This document shows, piece after piece, positions 1-10,224 of a DNA stretch of 37,957 nt. Position numbers and translations under genes: made by a program. Under the pieces are notes generated by a model. It worked only from the letters and a program-made list of their open reading frames with translations, was not told the origin of the DNA and did no database searches. The DNA comes from Diphasiastrum complanatum. Taxonomy: Eukaryota > Streptophyta > Lycopodiopsida > Lycopodiales > Lycopodiaceae. Within the stretch, counting starts at the first letter, position 1, and each line of letters begins with the position of its first letter. The stretch spans positions 1 to 37,957 of the forward strand of contig MU835581.1 of assembly GCA_029204225.1 (NCBI GenBank), in the 5' to 3' direction.

Positions 1-611
1 GGAATCCAAACTTCTCATACATGCCGCTGACACCATATCCCTTACACTATCACACCCCTCTTGATAAAGTTTTCATTTCGCGCTTCCCCTTCTCCTGGTG
101 CACCAGCATCATCCACGCCACCCATAAGAGTGGCGACACCCATGAAACCCGAGCACTACCTTACTATCCTGCTTGGGGCATATCATGGCTAAGCTTTATG
201 GGACAATCCTACAAATAGGTTGTGAGTAGTGAGGGGAGAGTCCAGACAAGTACATATTGTGTGTGTCAAGGCCCATTATTGCACATTTTTGTTTGACAAT
301 AAAGCTTCTATTCAATACCATGTCACATCCCCACTTATTCATAATTGCACGACCTTGGATTCTCCAGAGACACCATACTAGCAGTCATGGCACTGTATGA
401 GAGTTATAGGTTGCTTCAAGACAGAAGAGGGACTATCCCAATAGCTATGCAGTACCATTGGTGTGAAGCAAGGATGTTCTCTTTCACACCACATTGTTTA
501 GTCCGTATATTGATGAGTTGGAGAGGGTCATCATTCAAGATGGGGGACAAGGTTGTAAATTATGTGACATCGTGATATCTATCCTATTGTATGTCAATGA
601 TGCGATTTGGC
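1..611 (+). pseudogene. LINE (non-LTR) reverse transcriptase fragment, 5' piece
   Basis: Decayed non-LTR retrotransposon reverse transcriptase, read on + across several frames. Around 60-190 the frames give FISRFPFSWCTSIIH followed by a KSGD segment and LYGTIL, the usual early RT blocks of LINEs. From about 270 they give a degenerate FDxKxAF-like block, then HDLGFSRDTILAVMALYE, then STIGVKQGCSLS (the GVKQGCPLSP block), DELERVIIQDGGQGC and ILLYVND. The last is the catalytic YADD box, here altered to YVND. Stops and frame changes are frequent and roughly 100 bp between the early and middle blocks seem to be missing, so it cannot make protein. The left end runs off the window. The right end is interrupted by the gypsy element at 617, and the reading continues at 7,025. 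Family-level identity is clear; the clade is not assigned. Confidence 0.8.
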
Positions 612-616
612 CTCCC
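612..616. repeat. Target-site duplication of gypsy element, left copy
   Basis: CTCCC directly outside the left LTR. It is identical to the five bases directly outside the right LTR, as expected for Ty3/gypsy integration. Confidence 0.9.
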
Positions 617-974
617 TGTAATAGATCCTAACACCACAGTAGGGCAAACATTAACTGATCCACCCAACCTTGCCTACTCCCTGATATAGAGTAAGCCCCT
701 CCTAGCCCAGTGTGAGGACTGGTAGCATGCAACTGCCAAGTGTCGGCCACGTGGAACTGACGTGGTCGACTGCACGTCGGGACCCAACTGGGGGCCCTAT
801 CCTGCTGACAGGGTCCCTAGGCTGTGTTAGGCCCGCCATGGCTATGGACCGTGCTGGGGCACACTACTCACACTGTCTTGCCCTGTTGGTCATGTACACT
901 GGACACGACCCTGACTGTGGTATCTGACCTATCTGTGTTCCCTAGGGTTCGGCACTGGTTACGAGCTCGTAACA
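617..974 (-). repeat. 3' LTR of the gypsy element
   Basis: 358 bp, TGTAAT to GTAACA on +. It differs from the other LTR by A/C, C/T and G/A substitutions and no indels. It holds a G-box CACGTG at 748-753, two more ACGT cores (about 758-765 and 772-780), a TATA-like CTATAT on - near 683-690, and a perfect 16-bp palindrome at 958-973. Confidence 0.95.
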
Positions 975-987
975 CTCCCTCCCCCTT
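975..987 (-). other. Polypurine tract of the gypsy element
   Basis: Read on -, AAGGGGGAGGGAG lies immediately 5' of the 3' LTR. This is the expected place and composition for the plus-strand DNA primer. Confidence 0.85.
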
Positions 988-988
988 A

Positions 989-1513
989 AGAACCGTCTTG
1001 GTCCTCTAAGACAAAGTCTGGAAAAATCTTGCGAAGGACGCTGCCTCTTTCCAAGTGGCATTCTCAACAGGCTGATCATTCCACTTAACCAGATATTCTC
1101 GGTATAGAGTTTGACGAGTCTGCGTCTCTCTACTATCAAGAATCTCCTCTGGTTCATGTGGAGGTTGCTGAGGATCCAATGGGAGAACTAGAACATTGTC
1201 CCCTACCAAATTGTTTGATCTGGTTAAGGCTTATCGTAACTGACTTACATGAAAGACTGGAAAAACCTTACTGCTGTGTGGGGAGTTCTAGTTCATAGGT
1301 GACCTCGCCTAGTCTCCTACTGATGGTAAAGGGACCACAATACCTTGGAGACAACTTAGCACACACTCCTGATTTGAGGGTTTTAGAGTCAACTGGGACT
1401 CTCAAGTAGACTTTCTCACCAGTGGAGAACTGCACATCCCGTCTGTGTGGATCTGCATAATGCCTGGCTCGATCCTGGGATTGTCTAATGCTACGCTTAG
1501 CATGTTCTATCAT
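989..1513 (-). pseudogene. Gypsy integrase C-terminus and chromodomain, frame-broken
   Basis: End of pol after the catalytic integrase core. The frame entered at 1,513 encodes MIEHAKRSIRQSQDRAR, a basic segment, then KVYLRVP and a CGPF motif, the GPY/F-type C-terminal integrase module. It is lost at a frame change near 1,280. A neighbouring frame then gives VFPVFHVSQLR, an in-frame TAA near 1,230, and GDNVLVLPLDPQQPP leading to a chromodomain-like segment (YREYLVKWNDQPVENATW). That segment ends at a TAG near 1,006. Chromodomains in this position are known in chromoviruses and are thought to guide integration to heterochromatin. At least one indel and one nonsense change break this stretch. 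Confidence 0.8.
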
Positions 1514-1569
1514 CTGGTTTAGGTCTTCTAAAAAGTTTCTGGCTGCATCAACTTTTTCTTGTTTAAAAC

Positions 1570-2960
1570 CCTATAGCTGTGGGTGAGCGTGGCTGAAAAC
1601 CGTACATCAGCATAAATGGGCTGTATCCCGTAGCTGAATGTTTGGTACTGTTGTAAGCAAACTCTAATATCGAGAGATACTCCTCCCAATTAGTCTGCCT
1701 CTTGCTGACGTACGCACGAAGCATATCCTCCAGCACTTGATTTACCCTTTCTGTTTGACCGTCCGTCTATGGATGGTCGGTGGTACTCATATTAAGTTTA
1801 GTATGGAGATGATGGAATACTGCCCTCCAAAAATTTCCAGTAAACTTACTGTCCCGGTCGCTGACTATGCCGGAAGGTAGACCGTACAATTTAAATAGCC
1901 CGTCTACAAACAACCTCGCTAACTTTGGAGCTCTAACGGTTGTTTTGGTCAGAATAAAATGAGCCATTTTGGTCAGACGGTCAACTGTGACCCATATAGC
2001 GTCATTACCCTTTTGGGTTTTAGGCAGGCCTACTATAAAATCCATGGAGATACTCTCCCATTTACCAGCTGGTATTTCTAAGGGATGCAACAACCCTCCT
2101 GCCTTTAAACGCTCTGCTTTATTTACTTGACATTTCTGGCAACTAGTTACATACTGGTGGACGTCCTTTTTCATACTGGGCCAAAAAAATTGCCTACGAA
2201 GAAGCTCATAGGTCTTCTGTATGCCTAGTTGTCCCGCGCTAGGATTGTCATGACATTCATATAGGACCTGCTGCCTATAATCCTCTGAATTGGGGACACA
2301 TACTCTATCTCTATAGAGCAAGTACTCATCCTGAATGGAATATTGTTTCCATTTGAATCCTTGAGTCAACTGACCCTCAACCACAGGGGTTTGCTTGGGT
2401 AATACAGGCTCAGAATCCTCAACGTCATCTGACGACGTATACTCGGACTCATCATCATCCTCAACGGAAGCTGCCGTATTCTTGGATGAACTGGCACCAG
2501 CCCCGGGAACTGGTTCTGGAGTCTGTAACTGTCTGTTCTGGACTGAGTTCCAGATAATAGAGAAGAATGCATCACGCTGGCATTTCCCTCTCAAGGACTC
2601 GAGTAACTCATTACGAATCTGAGTAAAACTCAGCTCGTTTATCATAGGCATTCTGCTAAGGGCATCTGCTACTGTATTGAATTTTCCACGTCTATATCTG
2701 ATAGACATGTCAAACTCTTGCATCAACTCTGCCCAACGAGCTTTCCGACCTCTAAGCTCAGGTTGATTGCAAAGGTATCTGAGACTCTCATGGTCTGTCA
2801 GGACCTCAAAGTTGGCACCATACAAATAATGCCTCCAAGTCTTAAGGGCATGGACTATAGAAAAGAGTTCCTTTTCATAGGCACTATACCTAGTCTGTGC
2901 TGGCTCGAGTTTTTTACTCTCGAACGCAACTGGTCGTCCACCCTGAGTTAGTACAAGCAC
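1570..2960 (-). pseudogene. Gypsy RNase H and integrase core, broken pol segment
   Basis: Continuation of pol on -. From 2,960 the frame reads LTQGGRPVAFESKKL, YEKELFSIVHALKTW and LTDHESLRYL, an RT-type RNase H. A linker rich in D, E and S follows. Next comes a zinc-binding integrase N-domain (HDNPSAGQLG with a downstream CQKC), and the core with DFIVGLP and VSDRDSKFTGNFW, holding the first two catalytic Asp residues. At about 1,770 a TAG interrupts the frame where relatives have Gln, a change explained by one C-to-T. After it the same frame gives LEDMLRAYV and [13 protein letters not shown], which contains the catalytic Glu. The frame is then lost near 1,570 beside a G/T/A run. It begins in a frame different from the upstream pol ORF, so it is not expressible as written. 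Confidence 0.88.
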
Positions 2961-3010
2961 CTACTGCAAAGTCGCTAGCATCTGTTTCGACCACAAATGG
3001 CTGATTGGGG

Positions 3011-5770
3011 TCAACGACTTTTAAAACTGGTGCTGTAGCTAAGGCTGTTTTTGAGAGCATCAAAGCTCTCCTGTTGTGCGGACTCCCAAATGAACTCCTT
3101 TCCCTTCCCCTTAAGAAGATTTGTCATAGGAACTGCTATCTGAGCATATTCCTTGACAAATCGTCTGTAATATCCCGCCAGACCAAGAAAGAATTGAAGT
3201 TCCAAAATATTCTGAGGTCTCAGCCAACTGAGTATGGCTTTAACCTTATTTGGGTCCATCTTAATCCCATCTGAAGAGATAATGTGACCCAAATATGCTA
3301 CTTCTTCAACGAAGAATTCACACTTGGATTGTTTAGCATAAAGCTTATGCTTTCTGAGCAGTCGAAACACCTTTCTGAGGTGTTTTAGATGCTCCTTCCT
3401 CATTTTGCTGTAGACGAGGATGTCATCTAAAAATACGACTACAAACTTACCCAAGTATGGTCTGAGGACACTGTTCATCAAGGTCATAAAGGTAGCTGGA
3501 GCATTTGTGAGCCCAAATGGCATCACCTTAAACTCATAATGACCGTGACGAGTCCTAAAAGCTGTTTTCGAGACATCTTCCGATTTTATACGGACTTGAT
3601 GATATCCCGATCTGAGGTCTATCTTGCTGAAAAACTTAGCCCCGTCGAGTTGATCAAACAACTCGTCTGCCCGAGGCATAGGGTATTTATTCTTAATTGT
3701 GACTTTATTGAGGGCTCTGTAATCTACGCAAAGACGCATAGACCCCTCCTTCTTTTTCACCAATAGGACTGGTGAGGCCCATGGTGAACTACTGGTCTGA
3801 ATTTGGCCTTTCCCAAGATAATCTGTTAACTGCCTAGTTATTTCTTCATCCTCTGTTCGGCTGACCCGATACGGAGGTTTAGAAACAGGTGCTGTACCTG
3901 GTACTAGGTTTATTACATGATCTACCTCTCTGCTAGGTGGTAAACCATGTGGCAAATCTTCAGGAAAAACATCTTTAAATCTAGACAATAAAGTTTCTAA
4001 TTTACTGATTTTCTGCTGAATAGAACTGGAAATAGAAACTTCAGGAATAAACTGAAAGTCACATAAGAATACCTGATGGTCTTCGTCTCCGATTAGCTGA
4101 CAGAGCTCTGAACTGCAGACCATAGGGCTGTTGGGAACATCATGCTCCCCATGCAACTGGATCTCTCGGCCTTTGTGCTGAAAGCTGAGGGTGTTCTCCT
4201 GATAGTTTCTCTGGAGTCCTAAACTGTAGAGCCAGTCTCTCCCGAGAACAATGTCTGTTCGATCCAGGTGCATTAACTGAAAGTTTATTTCATCTTGGTA
4301 CCCCTGAATACCAAGATTTAACTTACTTACCATAGTTTCCCATATTTTTTTATCTTCACCCTTAGCTAATGAAACTATGTACCTATGCTGACTAGGTACT
4401 TCTGGTAGTTTAAGCATTTTAACCAGGGTGTGGTTGATGAAATTATGGGTTGCCCCATCATCAACCATGACTCTTACTAACTGGTTACCAACTTTCCCCT
4501 GCATACGTACTAGGTCATGCGGCCCAAAGCTGAAGGGTCTCGCTAGCATTGCAGAGGTCAGCTGGCAACAGTGTTCATGATCTTCATGATACACTTTGAT
4601 CTCGGAAGCTGCCGAGTCACTGGGGAAACATACAGTCTGAACAAGATGAACTTGTTTTTTATCTTTCTTATCTTTTTTAGTGAAAGGCCCCTTGGGACAC
4701 TGTCTGACTGTGTGTCCCTTGCCCATACACACAAAGCACAAACGTTCTTGTTTGGCTTTCTCAAAATCATCTGGTTTTAAGGGCTGTATGAGTGAAGGGC
4801 GTTTCTGAGGAGCTTCACCTTTAAATTTATCTTCTTTCTTTCTTTTTAAAAATTTCTTTTTAAATTGAAAGTCTTTCTGAGGAAGCTGCTCAGAAAGTGG
4901 GTGCTGTCTCGCTCTTTTCCTACCCACTGAATCATCATAGATTTGAGCATATCTGAGAGCTTGCTCAAGGGTAGTAGGCGAGTTTCTCTGGACCTCTACT
5001 TTATATTCATCTTTGAGGCCACGGACAAATCCCCTGATTTTCTGATAGTCATCCATATTTTTAATCTTTAAAATTGCTTCTCGATACTGCGAGATATATT
5101 GGATGAGGGATTTATCCATTACTGTTCTTTCCCAGGCTTCCCAGGCTCTATCCAGTTCATTTTCTGGTAGAAATTCTCTTAGGAAAGCTTCTTCGAAAGC
5201 TTTCCATGACCGGGGAGTCTGCCCAGTCTCCTGGAGATTTAACCACCACTTATAGGCCATAGGCCCTAAGGAAAGACTGGCCTCAATTGCTTGCAAATGG
5301 TCAAGGGTCTGTTTAAGAGCATGAATGTTCTTCCATTTGCTGAGGAAGGTTTGTAGAATATCTGCATTTCTATCCTTCTCTTCCCCATTAAAAGTAGGAG
5401 GCTTTAAATCTTTAAAAACACTGGGGTGAGACCGTAAAGTCTCACCCGAAACTGATGGAAGTGGAGAAGGGGATAACTGAGAAGTGGAGGGAAGGCTTCC
5501 TTTCGCGGAGCTCAAAATCAAGTTTTTGAGCTCAGCGAACGAGTCGTCCACACTGGACTTGAAATTGGCTAATGCCAGCTTCAGTTCATCCACTTCTGTT
5601 ACCAATTGGAGGAACTGCTCCTTGGTAACCAGTTCGTCGAGTTCTTCGGCGAACTGTTCCTGTTCTTCTACTTCCATGGGTTCCTTCCCTTTTCTGTAAG
5701 CCAAGGCTTCTGTTTCAAGTTCGTCGAAGCCTCTCTCCGGGGGTTGATCAGGTCCCTGAGGAGTGGTCAT
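3011..5770 (-). CDS. gag-pol: Gypsy gag-protease-reverse transcriptase polyprotein, 919 codons
   Basis: Longest open frame in the window, and most of the gag-pol polyprotein. Residues about 35-90 are acidic and heptad-like, a likely coiled coil. About 110-290 is retrotransposon gag, with the WWLNLQ and [10 protein letters not shown] blocks. A CCHC zinc knuckle ([14 protein letters not shown]) sits near residues 345-358 and binds RNA. A retropepsin-like active site ([11 protein letters not shown]) is near 435-445. RT follows with [36 protein letters not shown] and the catalytic FLDD box. The ATG at 5,770 is the first good start after an 877-bp leader. The frame ends early at 3,011: an extra A in an A-run near 3,053 shifts it. 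The next about 100 bp continue pol in a third frame, and an extra T near 2,955 shifts it again into the RNase H frame. Confidence 0.93.
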   Translation of the reverse strand: MTTPQGPDQPPERGFDELETEALAYRKGKEPMEVEEQEQFAEELDELVTKEQFLQLVTEVDELKLALANFKSSVDDSFAELKNLILSSAKGSLPSTSQLSPSPLPSVSGETLRSHPSVFKDLKPPTFNGEEKDRNADILQTFLSKWKNIHALKQTLDHLQAIEASLSLGPMAYKWWLNLQETGQTPRSWKAFEEAFLREFLPENELDRAWEAWERTVMDKSLIQYISQYREAILKIKNMDDYQKIRGFVRGLKDEYKVEVQRNSPTTLEQALRYAQIYDDSVGRKRARQHPLSEQLPQKDFQFKKKFLKRKKEDKFKGEAPQKRPSLIQPLKPDDFEKAKQERLCFVCMGKGHTVRQCPKGPFTKKDKKDKKQVHLVQTVCFPSDSAASEIKVYHEDHEHCCQLTSAMLARPFSFGPHDLVRMQGKVGNQLVRVMVDDGATHNFINHTLVKMLKLPEVPSQHRYIVSLAKGEDKKIWETMVSKLNLGIQGYQDEINFQLMHLDRTDIVLGRDWLYSLGLQRNYQENTLSFQHKGREIQLHGEHDVPNSPMVCSSELCQLIGDEDHQVFLCDFQFIPEVSISSSIQQKISKLETLLSRFKDVFPEDLPHGLPPSREVDHVINLVPGTAPVSKPPYRVSRTEDEEITRQLTDYLGKGQIQTSSSPWASPVLLVKKKEGSMRLCVDYRALNKVTIKNKYPMPRADELFDQLDGAKFFSKIDLRSGYHQVRIKSEDVSKTAFRTRHGHYEFKVMPFGLTNAPATFMTLMNSVLRPYLGKFVVVFLDDILVYSKMRKEHLKHLRKVFRLLRKHKLYAKQSKCEFFVEEVAYLGHIISSDGIKMDPNKVKAILSWLRPQNILELQFFLGLAGYYRRFVKEYAQIAVPMTNLLKGKGKEFIWESAQQESFDALKNSLSYSTSFKSR

Positions 5771-6647
5771 CTTCGGAACTGAAAGAGAGCTACCTTAACT
5801 TCTGAAGGAAAAAAAGTCTAAAAGACTAATTTACAACTGTACAAGGAGGGAAAGAAAACTTAGCTCTTTCTGAGAACTGTACTTCCCCAGAGAGAATCAA
5901 GAAAAGCCCTTTCAGCTCTTCCTCCACTGCTTTCAGATCTGCTGTCCGGAAAAATCAGAGATCAAGGTACCAAGAAAAAGAAACAAACTTCTGATCGTCT
6001 TGGCCCCTTCCCTCGCTGTCTGAGGTGTATACTTTTTGCTCCAAAATTTCCGTTTTAGGACCGAAAAACAGTTGCAAACTTGTGGTTTCTGCCAAAGACC
6101 TTCCTCGCTGCCAGGATAGTGGTCAATCCGTTTTCAAAATCAGATTTGAAGAGTTGAAAACGGTGGAAAAAATCTGATTTGGGTCTTTGAGGACCCTCGC
6201 TGCCTGACCAGGAGTGTTGGTACTTGGTTTTGCTTACTTTGAGACCCAAAATCCCTCTCAAAATCTGATTTTCTAGCAACACCTTCAGCGCTGGACCTGC
6301 ACCCAAGATTCTGTCTCAGATCCGCTCCAAATTCCAAAAAATTTCACTCCAAATTCGAAGTTTCCACCCAATTTGGCAGCGCTGGACCTGCTCCACGTTT
6401 TCTATTTAAAATGTGCTCAAAAATCCACAATTAATACATAAAAATCAAGGGTAAATCCCTGATTTTTCAGCGCTGAGCCTCTACAAGGGATTGTGCCTCA
6501 AACAACTGTAAATTCCCAGCAAATTTCAAGGATTTGAAAGCTGTTCCTACAGCGATTTTCCTCAATTCTTTCCTGAGAATCTGAGAAATCTTTCCTATCT
6601 TCTGATAGCTTTCTCTACTGCTGTCCTGAACTCCCTAGGATGGAGAT
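5771..6647 (-). other. Gypsy 5' leader with degenerate internal repeats
   Basis: 877 bp between primer site and gag ATG, with no convincing ORF. It carries degenerate repeats on +: CAGCGCTGGACCTGC occurs near 6,287 and 6,378, a related CAGCGCTGAGCCTC near 6,469, and CTCGCTGCC variants near 6,104 and 6,196, interspersed with AAATCTGATTT-like words. A packaging role is possible for such leaders but nothing here proves one. Confidence 0.7.
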
Positions 6648-6660
6648 GGCTCTGATACCA
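6648..6660 (-). other. Primer-binding site, tRNA-iMet type
   Basis: On - this reads TGGTATCAGAGCC, complementary to the 3' end of plant initiator-Met tRNA, with a single G between it and the 5' LTR. Confidence 0.93.
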
Positions 6661-6661
6661 G

Positions 6662-7019
6662 TGTAATAGATCCTAACACCACAGTAGGGCAAACATTAAC
6701 TGATCCACCCAACCTTGCCTACTCCCTGATATAGAGTAAGCCCCTCCTAGCCCAGTGTGAGGACTGGTAGCATGCAACTGCCAAGTGTCGGCCACGTGGC
6801 ACTGACGTGGTCGACTGCACGTCGGGACCCAACTGGGGGCCCTATCCTGCTGACAGGGTCCCTAGGCTGTGTTAGGCCCGCCATGGCTATGGACCGTGCT
6901 GGGGCACACTACTCACATTGTCTTGCCCTGTTGGTCATGTACACTGGACACGACCCTGACTGTGGTATCTGACCTATCTGTGTTCCCTAGGGTTCGGCAC
7001 TAGTTACGAGCTCGTAACA
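6662..7019 (-). repeat. 5' LTR of the gypsy element
   Basis: 358 bp, TG...CA, the promoter LTR for gag-pol. In element orientation the 16-bp palindrome lies at positions 2-17 (7,003-7,018). Three ACGT cores lie about 60-80 bp upstream of a TATA-like CTATAT (about 6,728-6,735), so U3 takes most of the LTR and R-U5 would be short. Three mismatches separate it from the 3' LTR. Confidence 0.95.
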
Positions 7020-7024
7020 CTCCC
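7020..7024. repeat. Target-site duplication of gypsy element, right copy
   Basis: CTCCC directly after the 5' LTR, matching 612-616. Confidence 0.9.
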
Positions 7025-7110
7025 CCACTCACAAGGGACTACAAAAACACCTTTTGTACTTTTTCCTTTATTCCTAAACCTCGCAATATTCTATCTATCT
7101 ATTCAATCCA
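7025..7110 (+). pseudogene. LINE reverse transcriptase fragment, 3' piece
   Basis: Directly after the duplication one frame gives THKGLQKHLLYFF, which fits the block just downstream of YADD in LINEs. The second LINE in this window has AGLQRHLSTLG at the same place. The match fades after about 7,110. This is the other side of the LINE interrupted by the gypsy insertion. Confidence 0.65.
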
Positions 7111-8699
7111 TGCATGGCGTATCACTGTGACAGTTCTTTTTCGTTCTTTGATTTAATGCATGATTGTCAAGGATTAAGTGCTTGCACCAAAAGATAAATA
7201 ATTCAAGAAACACAAGCCTAGTATTGCATGTAGCAACCGTTGAGGTAATTGGTCAATCATTATATTATGTACACTACAAGATAGAGGTCCTAGGCAAAGC
7301 TATATAAGATCAATGTTGTCACTAGCACACACCAGTGCTTGTTGGTTTTTCAAAAAAGCCCTTACAGGCAGAGGACCCCATCTTGGAGATTATAGGGTGG
7401 GAAAAATGGAGTGGGCAAGAAATAATCAACTAGAAGCAATGATTCGAGCAATGAGTGCAAGAAACAGGACGTACAAGAACGAGGAGGGATATTTGGCCTA
7501 GGTTCTGAATCAATTTAGGAGGCGCAACCATGTAGGAAAAAAAAAGGGGTGGATTCCAAAAACCAATGGCAATGACAATCCAGAGGGGTAAAAATGCGAA
7601 TTAGGATGGGATGTTGATTAGGATTGTTGGGCTAGAGAAATCAAATTGTAAGCTATTCAAGTCATGGGAGCAAATTGTTGATGTAGGAAAGAGCAAATTG
7701 TTGATTCAGATAGGAAGGAGTTCATGCAATAAGGTACATATGCAAGAATGACGATAGATGGATAGAAGTAGGTGGTTCAAAGGGATAGAAGTTCAGCGAG
7801 AGGGCTGATGGAAGGAAGCAACCAAGTTGCAAGGATGAGGAGGTAATCAAGAAGGTACAAGTTTCCACGCACAATTTGCCTGATATTATTAAGATTGCTA
7901 TTGCCCTCATGTTTTTGCACAAGGTGTACACATGCTGGCAAGATCTCCAAGATAGGGCTAACACCCATACCTTTTTCAAAAATGCCTTCAAGGCACCATT
8001 TTACCGATCTTCGACGATTTTAAGCATTATCATCGATTTGCTACCATCCAAATGGGGAGTAAGGCCGCTAGATGCCTATGTACAAGAGTTCCAAGAAGTT
8101 TTATTAAGCCCACTCTTGTAAAGTAACAATTTCCTTTTTTTTGGGGGAGGGGGGGGGGGAGAGGGGGAGGGGGAGGGAACATAAAGAGCAAAGTGCATTC
8201 AAGATTGAGTAGAAAGACAATAAACTTTTCAAAAAGCAAATTAAGACGAGCACCACTTCTCAAAGCTGAAAAAACCACATGGACCGCATGGATTATGACA
8301 TGGCACAAATCAACGTTTTGTGTTTCTCATGTATGGAAAAGGACATCTTTCTAAGGATTACCTAAAATTGCATGAGAAGACTGAGGGGCAAATTTCTAGA
8401 GGTGCCAAATAGTTCTAGCATCTCTTATGTTGATTTACCTTAATGGATGACATAGTTTGCGAGAATTGTTGCGTTCATATAGTTATTTTTTGCCCCTAAG
8501 ACCTCATTCTAAAGGATATGGGTTTATAAGATGCCAAGCTGTGAATGGAATGTTCGGTGATGGTTAACTTTGTTAATCAATAATGGTGCGGAAACTTCAA
8601 ACGGTTGCGTTGGCAATCCAAATTTATGTTCAGCATTTATTTTCATATTATGAATTTGGCTAAAGTAGATATAATTTTGGGTGAGTGCTATCTATGTAT
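7111..8699. other. Intergenic stretch without a recognisable gene
   Basis: No credible protein in either strand; open frames are under 95 codons and show no known motif. It holds a local repeat of GAGCAAATTGTTGAT (near 7,669 and 7,693) and a purine/G-rich tract at 8,140-8,179. Confidence 0.6.
8140..8179 (+). repeat. G-rich low-complexity tract
   Basis: A T8 run is followed by about 38 bases almost entirely G with single A interruptions. It is similar in style to the T-then-G tract at the window end. Confidence 0.8.
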
Positions 8700-8704
8700 T
8701 ATAA

Positions 8705-9230
8705 GATAGACATTATTGTTGACTAATATTGTGTCATCAACACACAATGTGTGATTATAAAAGACTGTTGCACACCTTTGAAGTAGAAATCTGTCGAGCT
8801 TGGTTCGAACCAGTGTTGAATGAGAAAAGAGTTTATCCTCTTAAGCCATGCTCGGGCAGATTGCTTCAAGCCATAAAGTGCTTTGTGGAGTTTGCATACA
8901 TGATCCTCTTTGTCATTGAGCACATACTACATCATGCAGATATCTTCTATTACTCCGTTAAGATAAGTTGTCTGTACATCTAACTTATGTACTTCAAGAT
9001 TAGTTGTAGCAACCTATGAGAACAAAAATTTGATCGAAGAATGCTTTACTACCGGGCTAAAAGTTTCAAAATAGTCAACATTAAGGATTTGAGATAATCC
9101 CCTTGCACCAGTCAAGCCTTTTTTCAATTTGTGCCCCCATCCGCCTTGTACTTGATATTGAATGTCAATTTGCAATTAACTATGTTTCTGTCTACAAGCA
9201 ATTCAACGATAGCCCTTCATTAACTATAAT
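8705..9230 (-). pseudogene. Ty1/copia reverse transcriptase fragment (copy B)
   Basis: Degenerate copia RT on -. The frames give CKLTFNIKYKADGG at about 9,150-9,190, matching the CKWVFKIKYKADG block. From 8,923 down they give DKEDHVCKLHKALYGLKQSARAW, then a CVDD version of the YVDD catalytic box at about 8,730, followed by VNN. Between these blocks there are stops and frame changes. Similarity stops near 8,705. This lies 3' of integrase fragment B in the normal copia order (INT then RT), so the two probably come from one element. Confidence 0.8.
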
Positions 9231-9249
9231 TGGTTCTTGTGCTAAATAG

Positions 9250-10015
9250 CAGGAAGCCTGATCAATATACCTGCCAAGCTCGTACGAACTCCCATTGATC
9301 TTTTGGGAGGTAAAGGAGACTATATATCTTGTCCTTGATTTCATTGCTCTTGAGTTGCAACATCTTCTTCAGAGTCGCAATCAATAGGCTCATTTCTTGA
9401 AGTACTCAAATCTGGAACTCAAAGTTTTGCAGTGTCGATAGCACGAGTACTTTGCGATCCTTTAGGGATTAGACTCTTGCCTTTTAAATCAATAAACTGA
9501 TCATTAAGATATAATGAATCTCTGCTAAAAAGTATCTTAGAAATAGCAAAATCATACAGCTTATAAGCTTTCTCTAAAGAAGAATAATTGATGGATATCA
9601 ATATAATATTGTTGGAGTCCAACGCTTCTTTCTAATCTTCTTCCAAACTTGCGCGAAGGTTAAAGCCTTTCCAAAGTCATATGGTGTCCGTTTAGACAGG
9701 CCTTTAATCGGACACATGTTCTGTATATAGATTGTCGTGGTCAGCCCAAAACAATGTAGGAAGTGATGCGTGAGCTAGCATACACTTCATAGATTCAACT
9801 AAGGTTCGATTCTCCTCTCTGCAAGTCCGTTGGATTGAGGAAAATAAGGAGTAATCAACTGCTGCTCAATGCGTTTGCTAACACAGTACTCCTTGAATTC
9901 GGTGGAGATGTACTCTCCGTGTTATTAGTCCTCAATGACTTGTATACCAGTTTGTGCTTCAGCATGCTCCTTGAAGACCTTGAAGAAATAAAAAGCTGCA
10001 TAACTTATGTCTGGA
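9250..10015 (-). pseudogene. Ty1/copia integrase fragment (copy B)
   Basis: Starts near 10,010 with FKVFKEHAEAQTGIQV. A frame change leads to GEYISTEFKEYCVSKRIEQQ and LITPYFPQSNGLAERR, the C-terminal part of the copia integrase core with its catalytic Glu region. SMKCMLAHASLPTLFWAD and LWKGF follow. Near 9,420-9,622 come YSSLEKAYKLYD and LFSRDSLY, the segment linking integrase to RT. It is degraded by stops and indels. Its 5' edge is fused to the RT end of copy A, although integrase should precede RT, so the junction near 10,015 marks a rearrangement or a second nested copy. Confidence 0.8.
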
Positions 10016-10219
10016 AGTGTTGTAGTAAGATAAATTAAACAACCAATCAACTGCCAACATAACGTAGCATCCACCAAATCACTTGGATCTTCGTTTGACA
10101 GATTCTTACCAACCTTAATTAGAGTAGTAATAGGCTTGCAATCATGCATCCTGAACCGCTTCAAGATTTTATTGACGTATTTAGTTTGTGTGAGTGTGAT
10201 TCCATCCTTCGTTTGCCAT
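10016..10219 (-). pseudogene. Ty1/copia RT, 3' part of copy A
   Basis: Reads WQTKDGITLTQTKYVNKIL, KRFRMHDCKPITT and GCLIYLTTTLPDISYA, the C-terminal RT blocks of copia elements. It is the direct continuation of the RT that stops at 10,957-10,962. The two halves are separated only by the solo LTR and its duplication. Confidence 0.85.
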
Positions 10220-10224
10220 ATTTC
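10220..10224. repeat. Target-site duplication of solo LTR, left copy
   Basis: ATTTC, repeated at 10,957-10,961. Confidence 0.85.

Larger units (their letters stand above)
617..7019 (-). mobile_element. Complete Ty3/gypsy chromovirus LTR retrotransposon
   Basis: A 6,403-bp element coding on -. It has two 358-bp LTRs (617-974 and 6,662-7,019) starting TG and ending CA, a 5-bp duplication (CTCCC), a tRNA-iMet primer-binding site one base inside the 5' LTR, a purine-rich tract against the 3' LTR, and gag-pol in the order gag, protease, RT, RNase H, integrase. This order defines Ty3/gypsy. The chromodomain-like C-terminus (around REYLVKWNDQPVENATW) and a CGPF motif in the integrase tail point to the chromovirus branch. 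The LTRs differ at only three positions that I can find, so insertion was recent, yet pol carries at least six frame-breaking changes. The copy as written is therefore non-autonomous. It landed in the LINE RT whose two halves flank it. Confidence 0.95.

Noticed and set aside
7166-7180. TGTCAAGGAT word shared with the copia LTR edge at 13,245
   Set aside because: The match does not extend beyond about ten bases, so it is not a 3' LTR.
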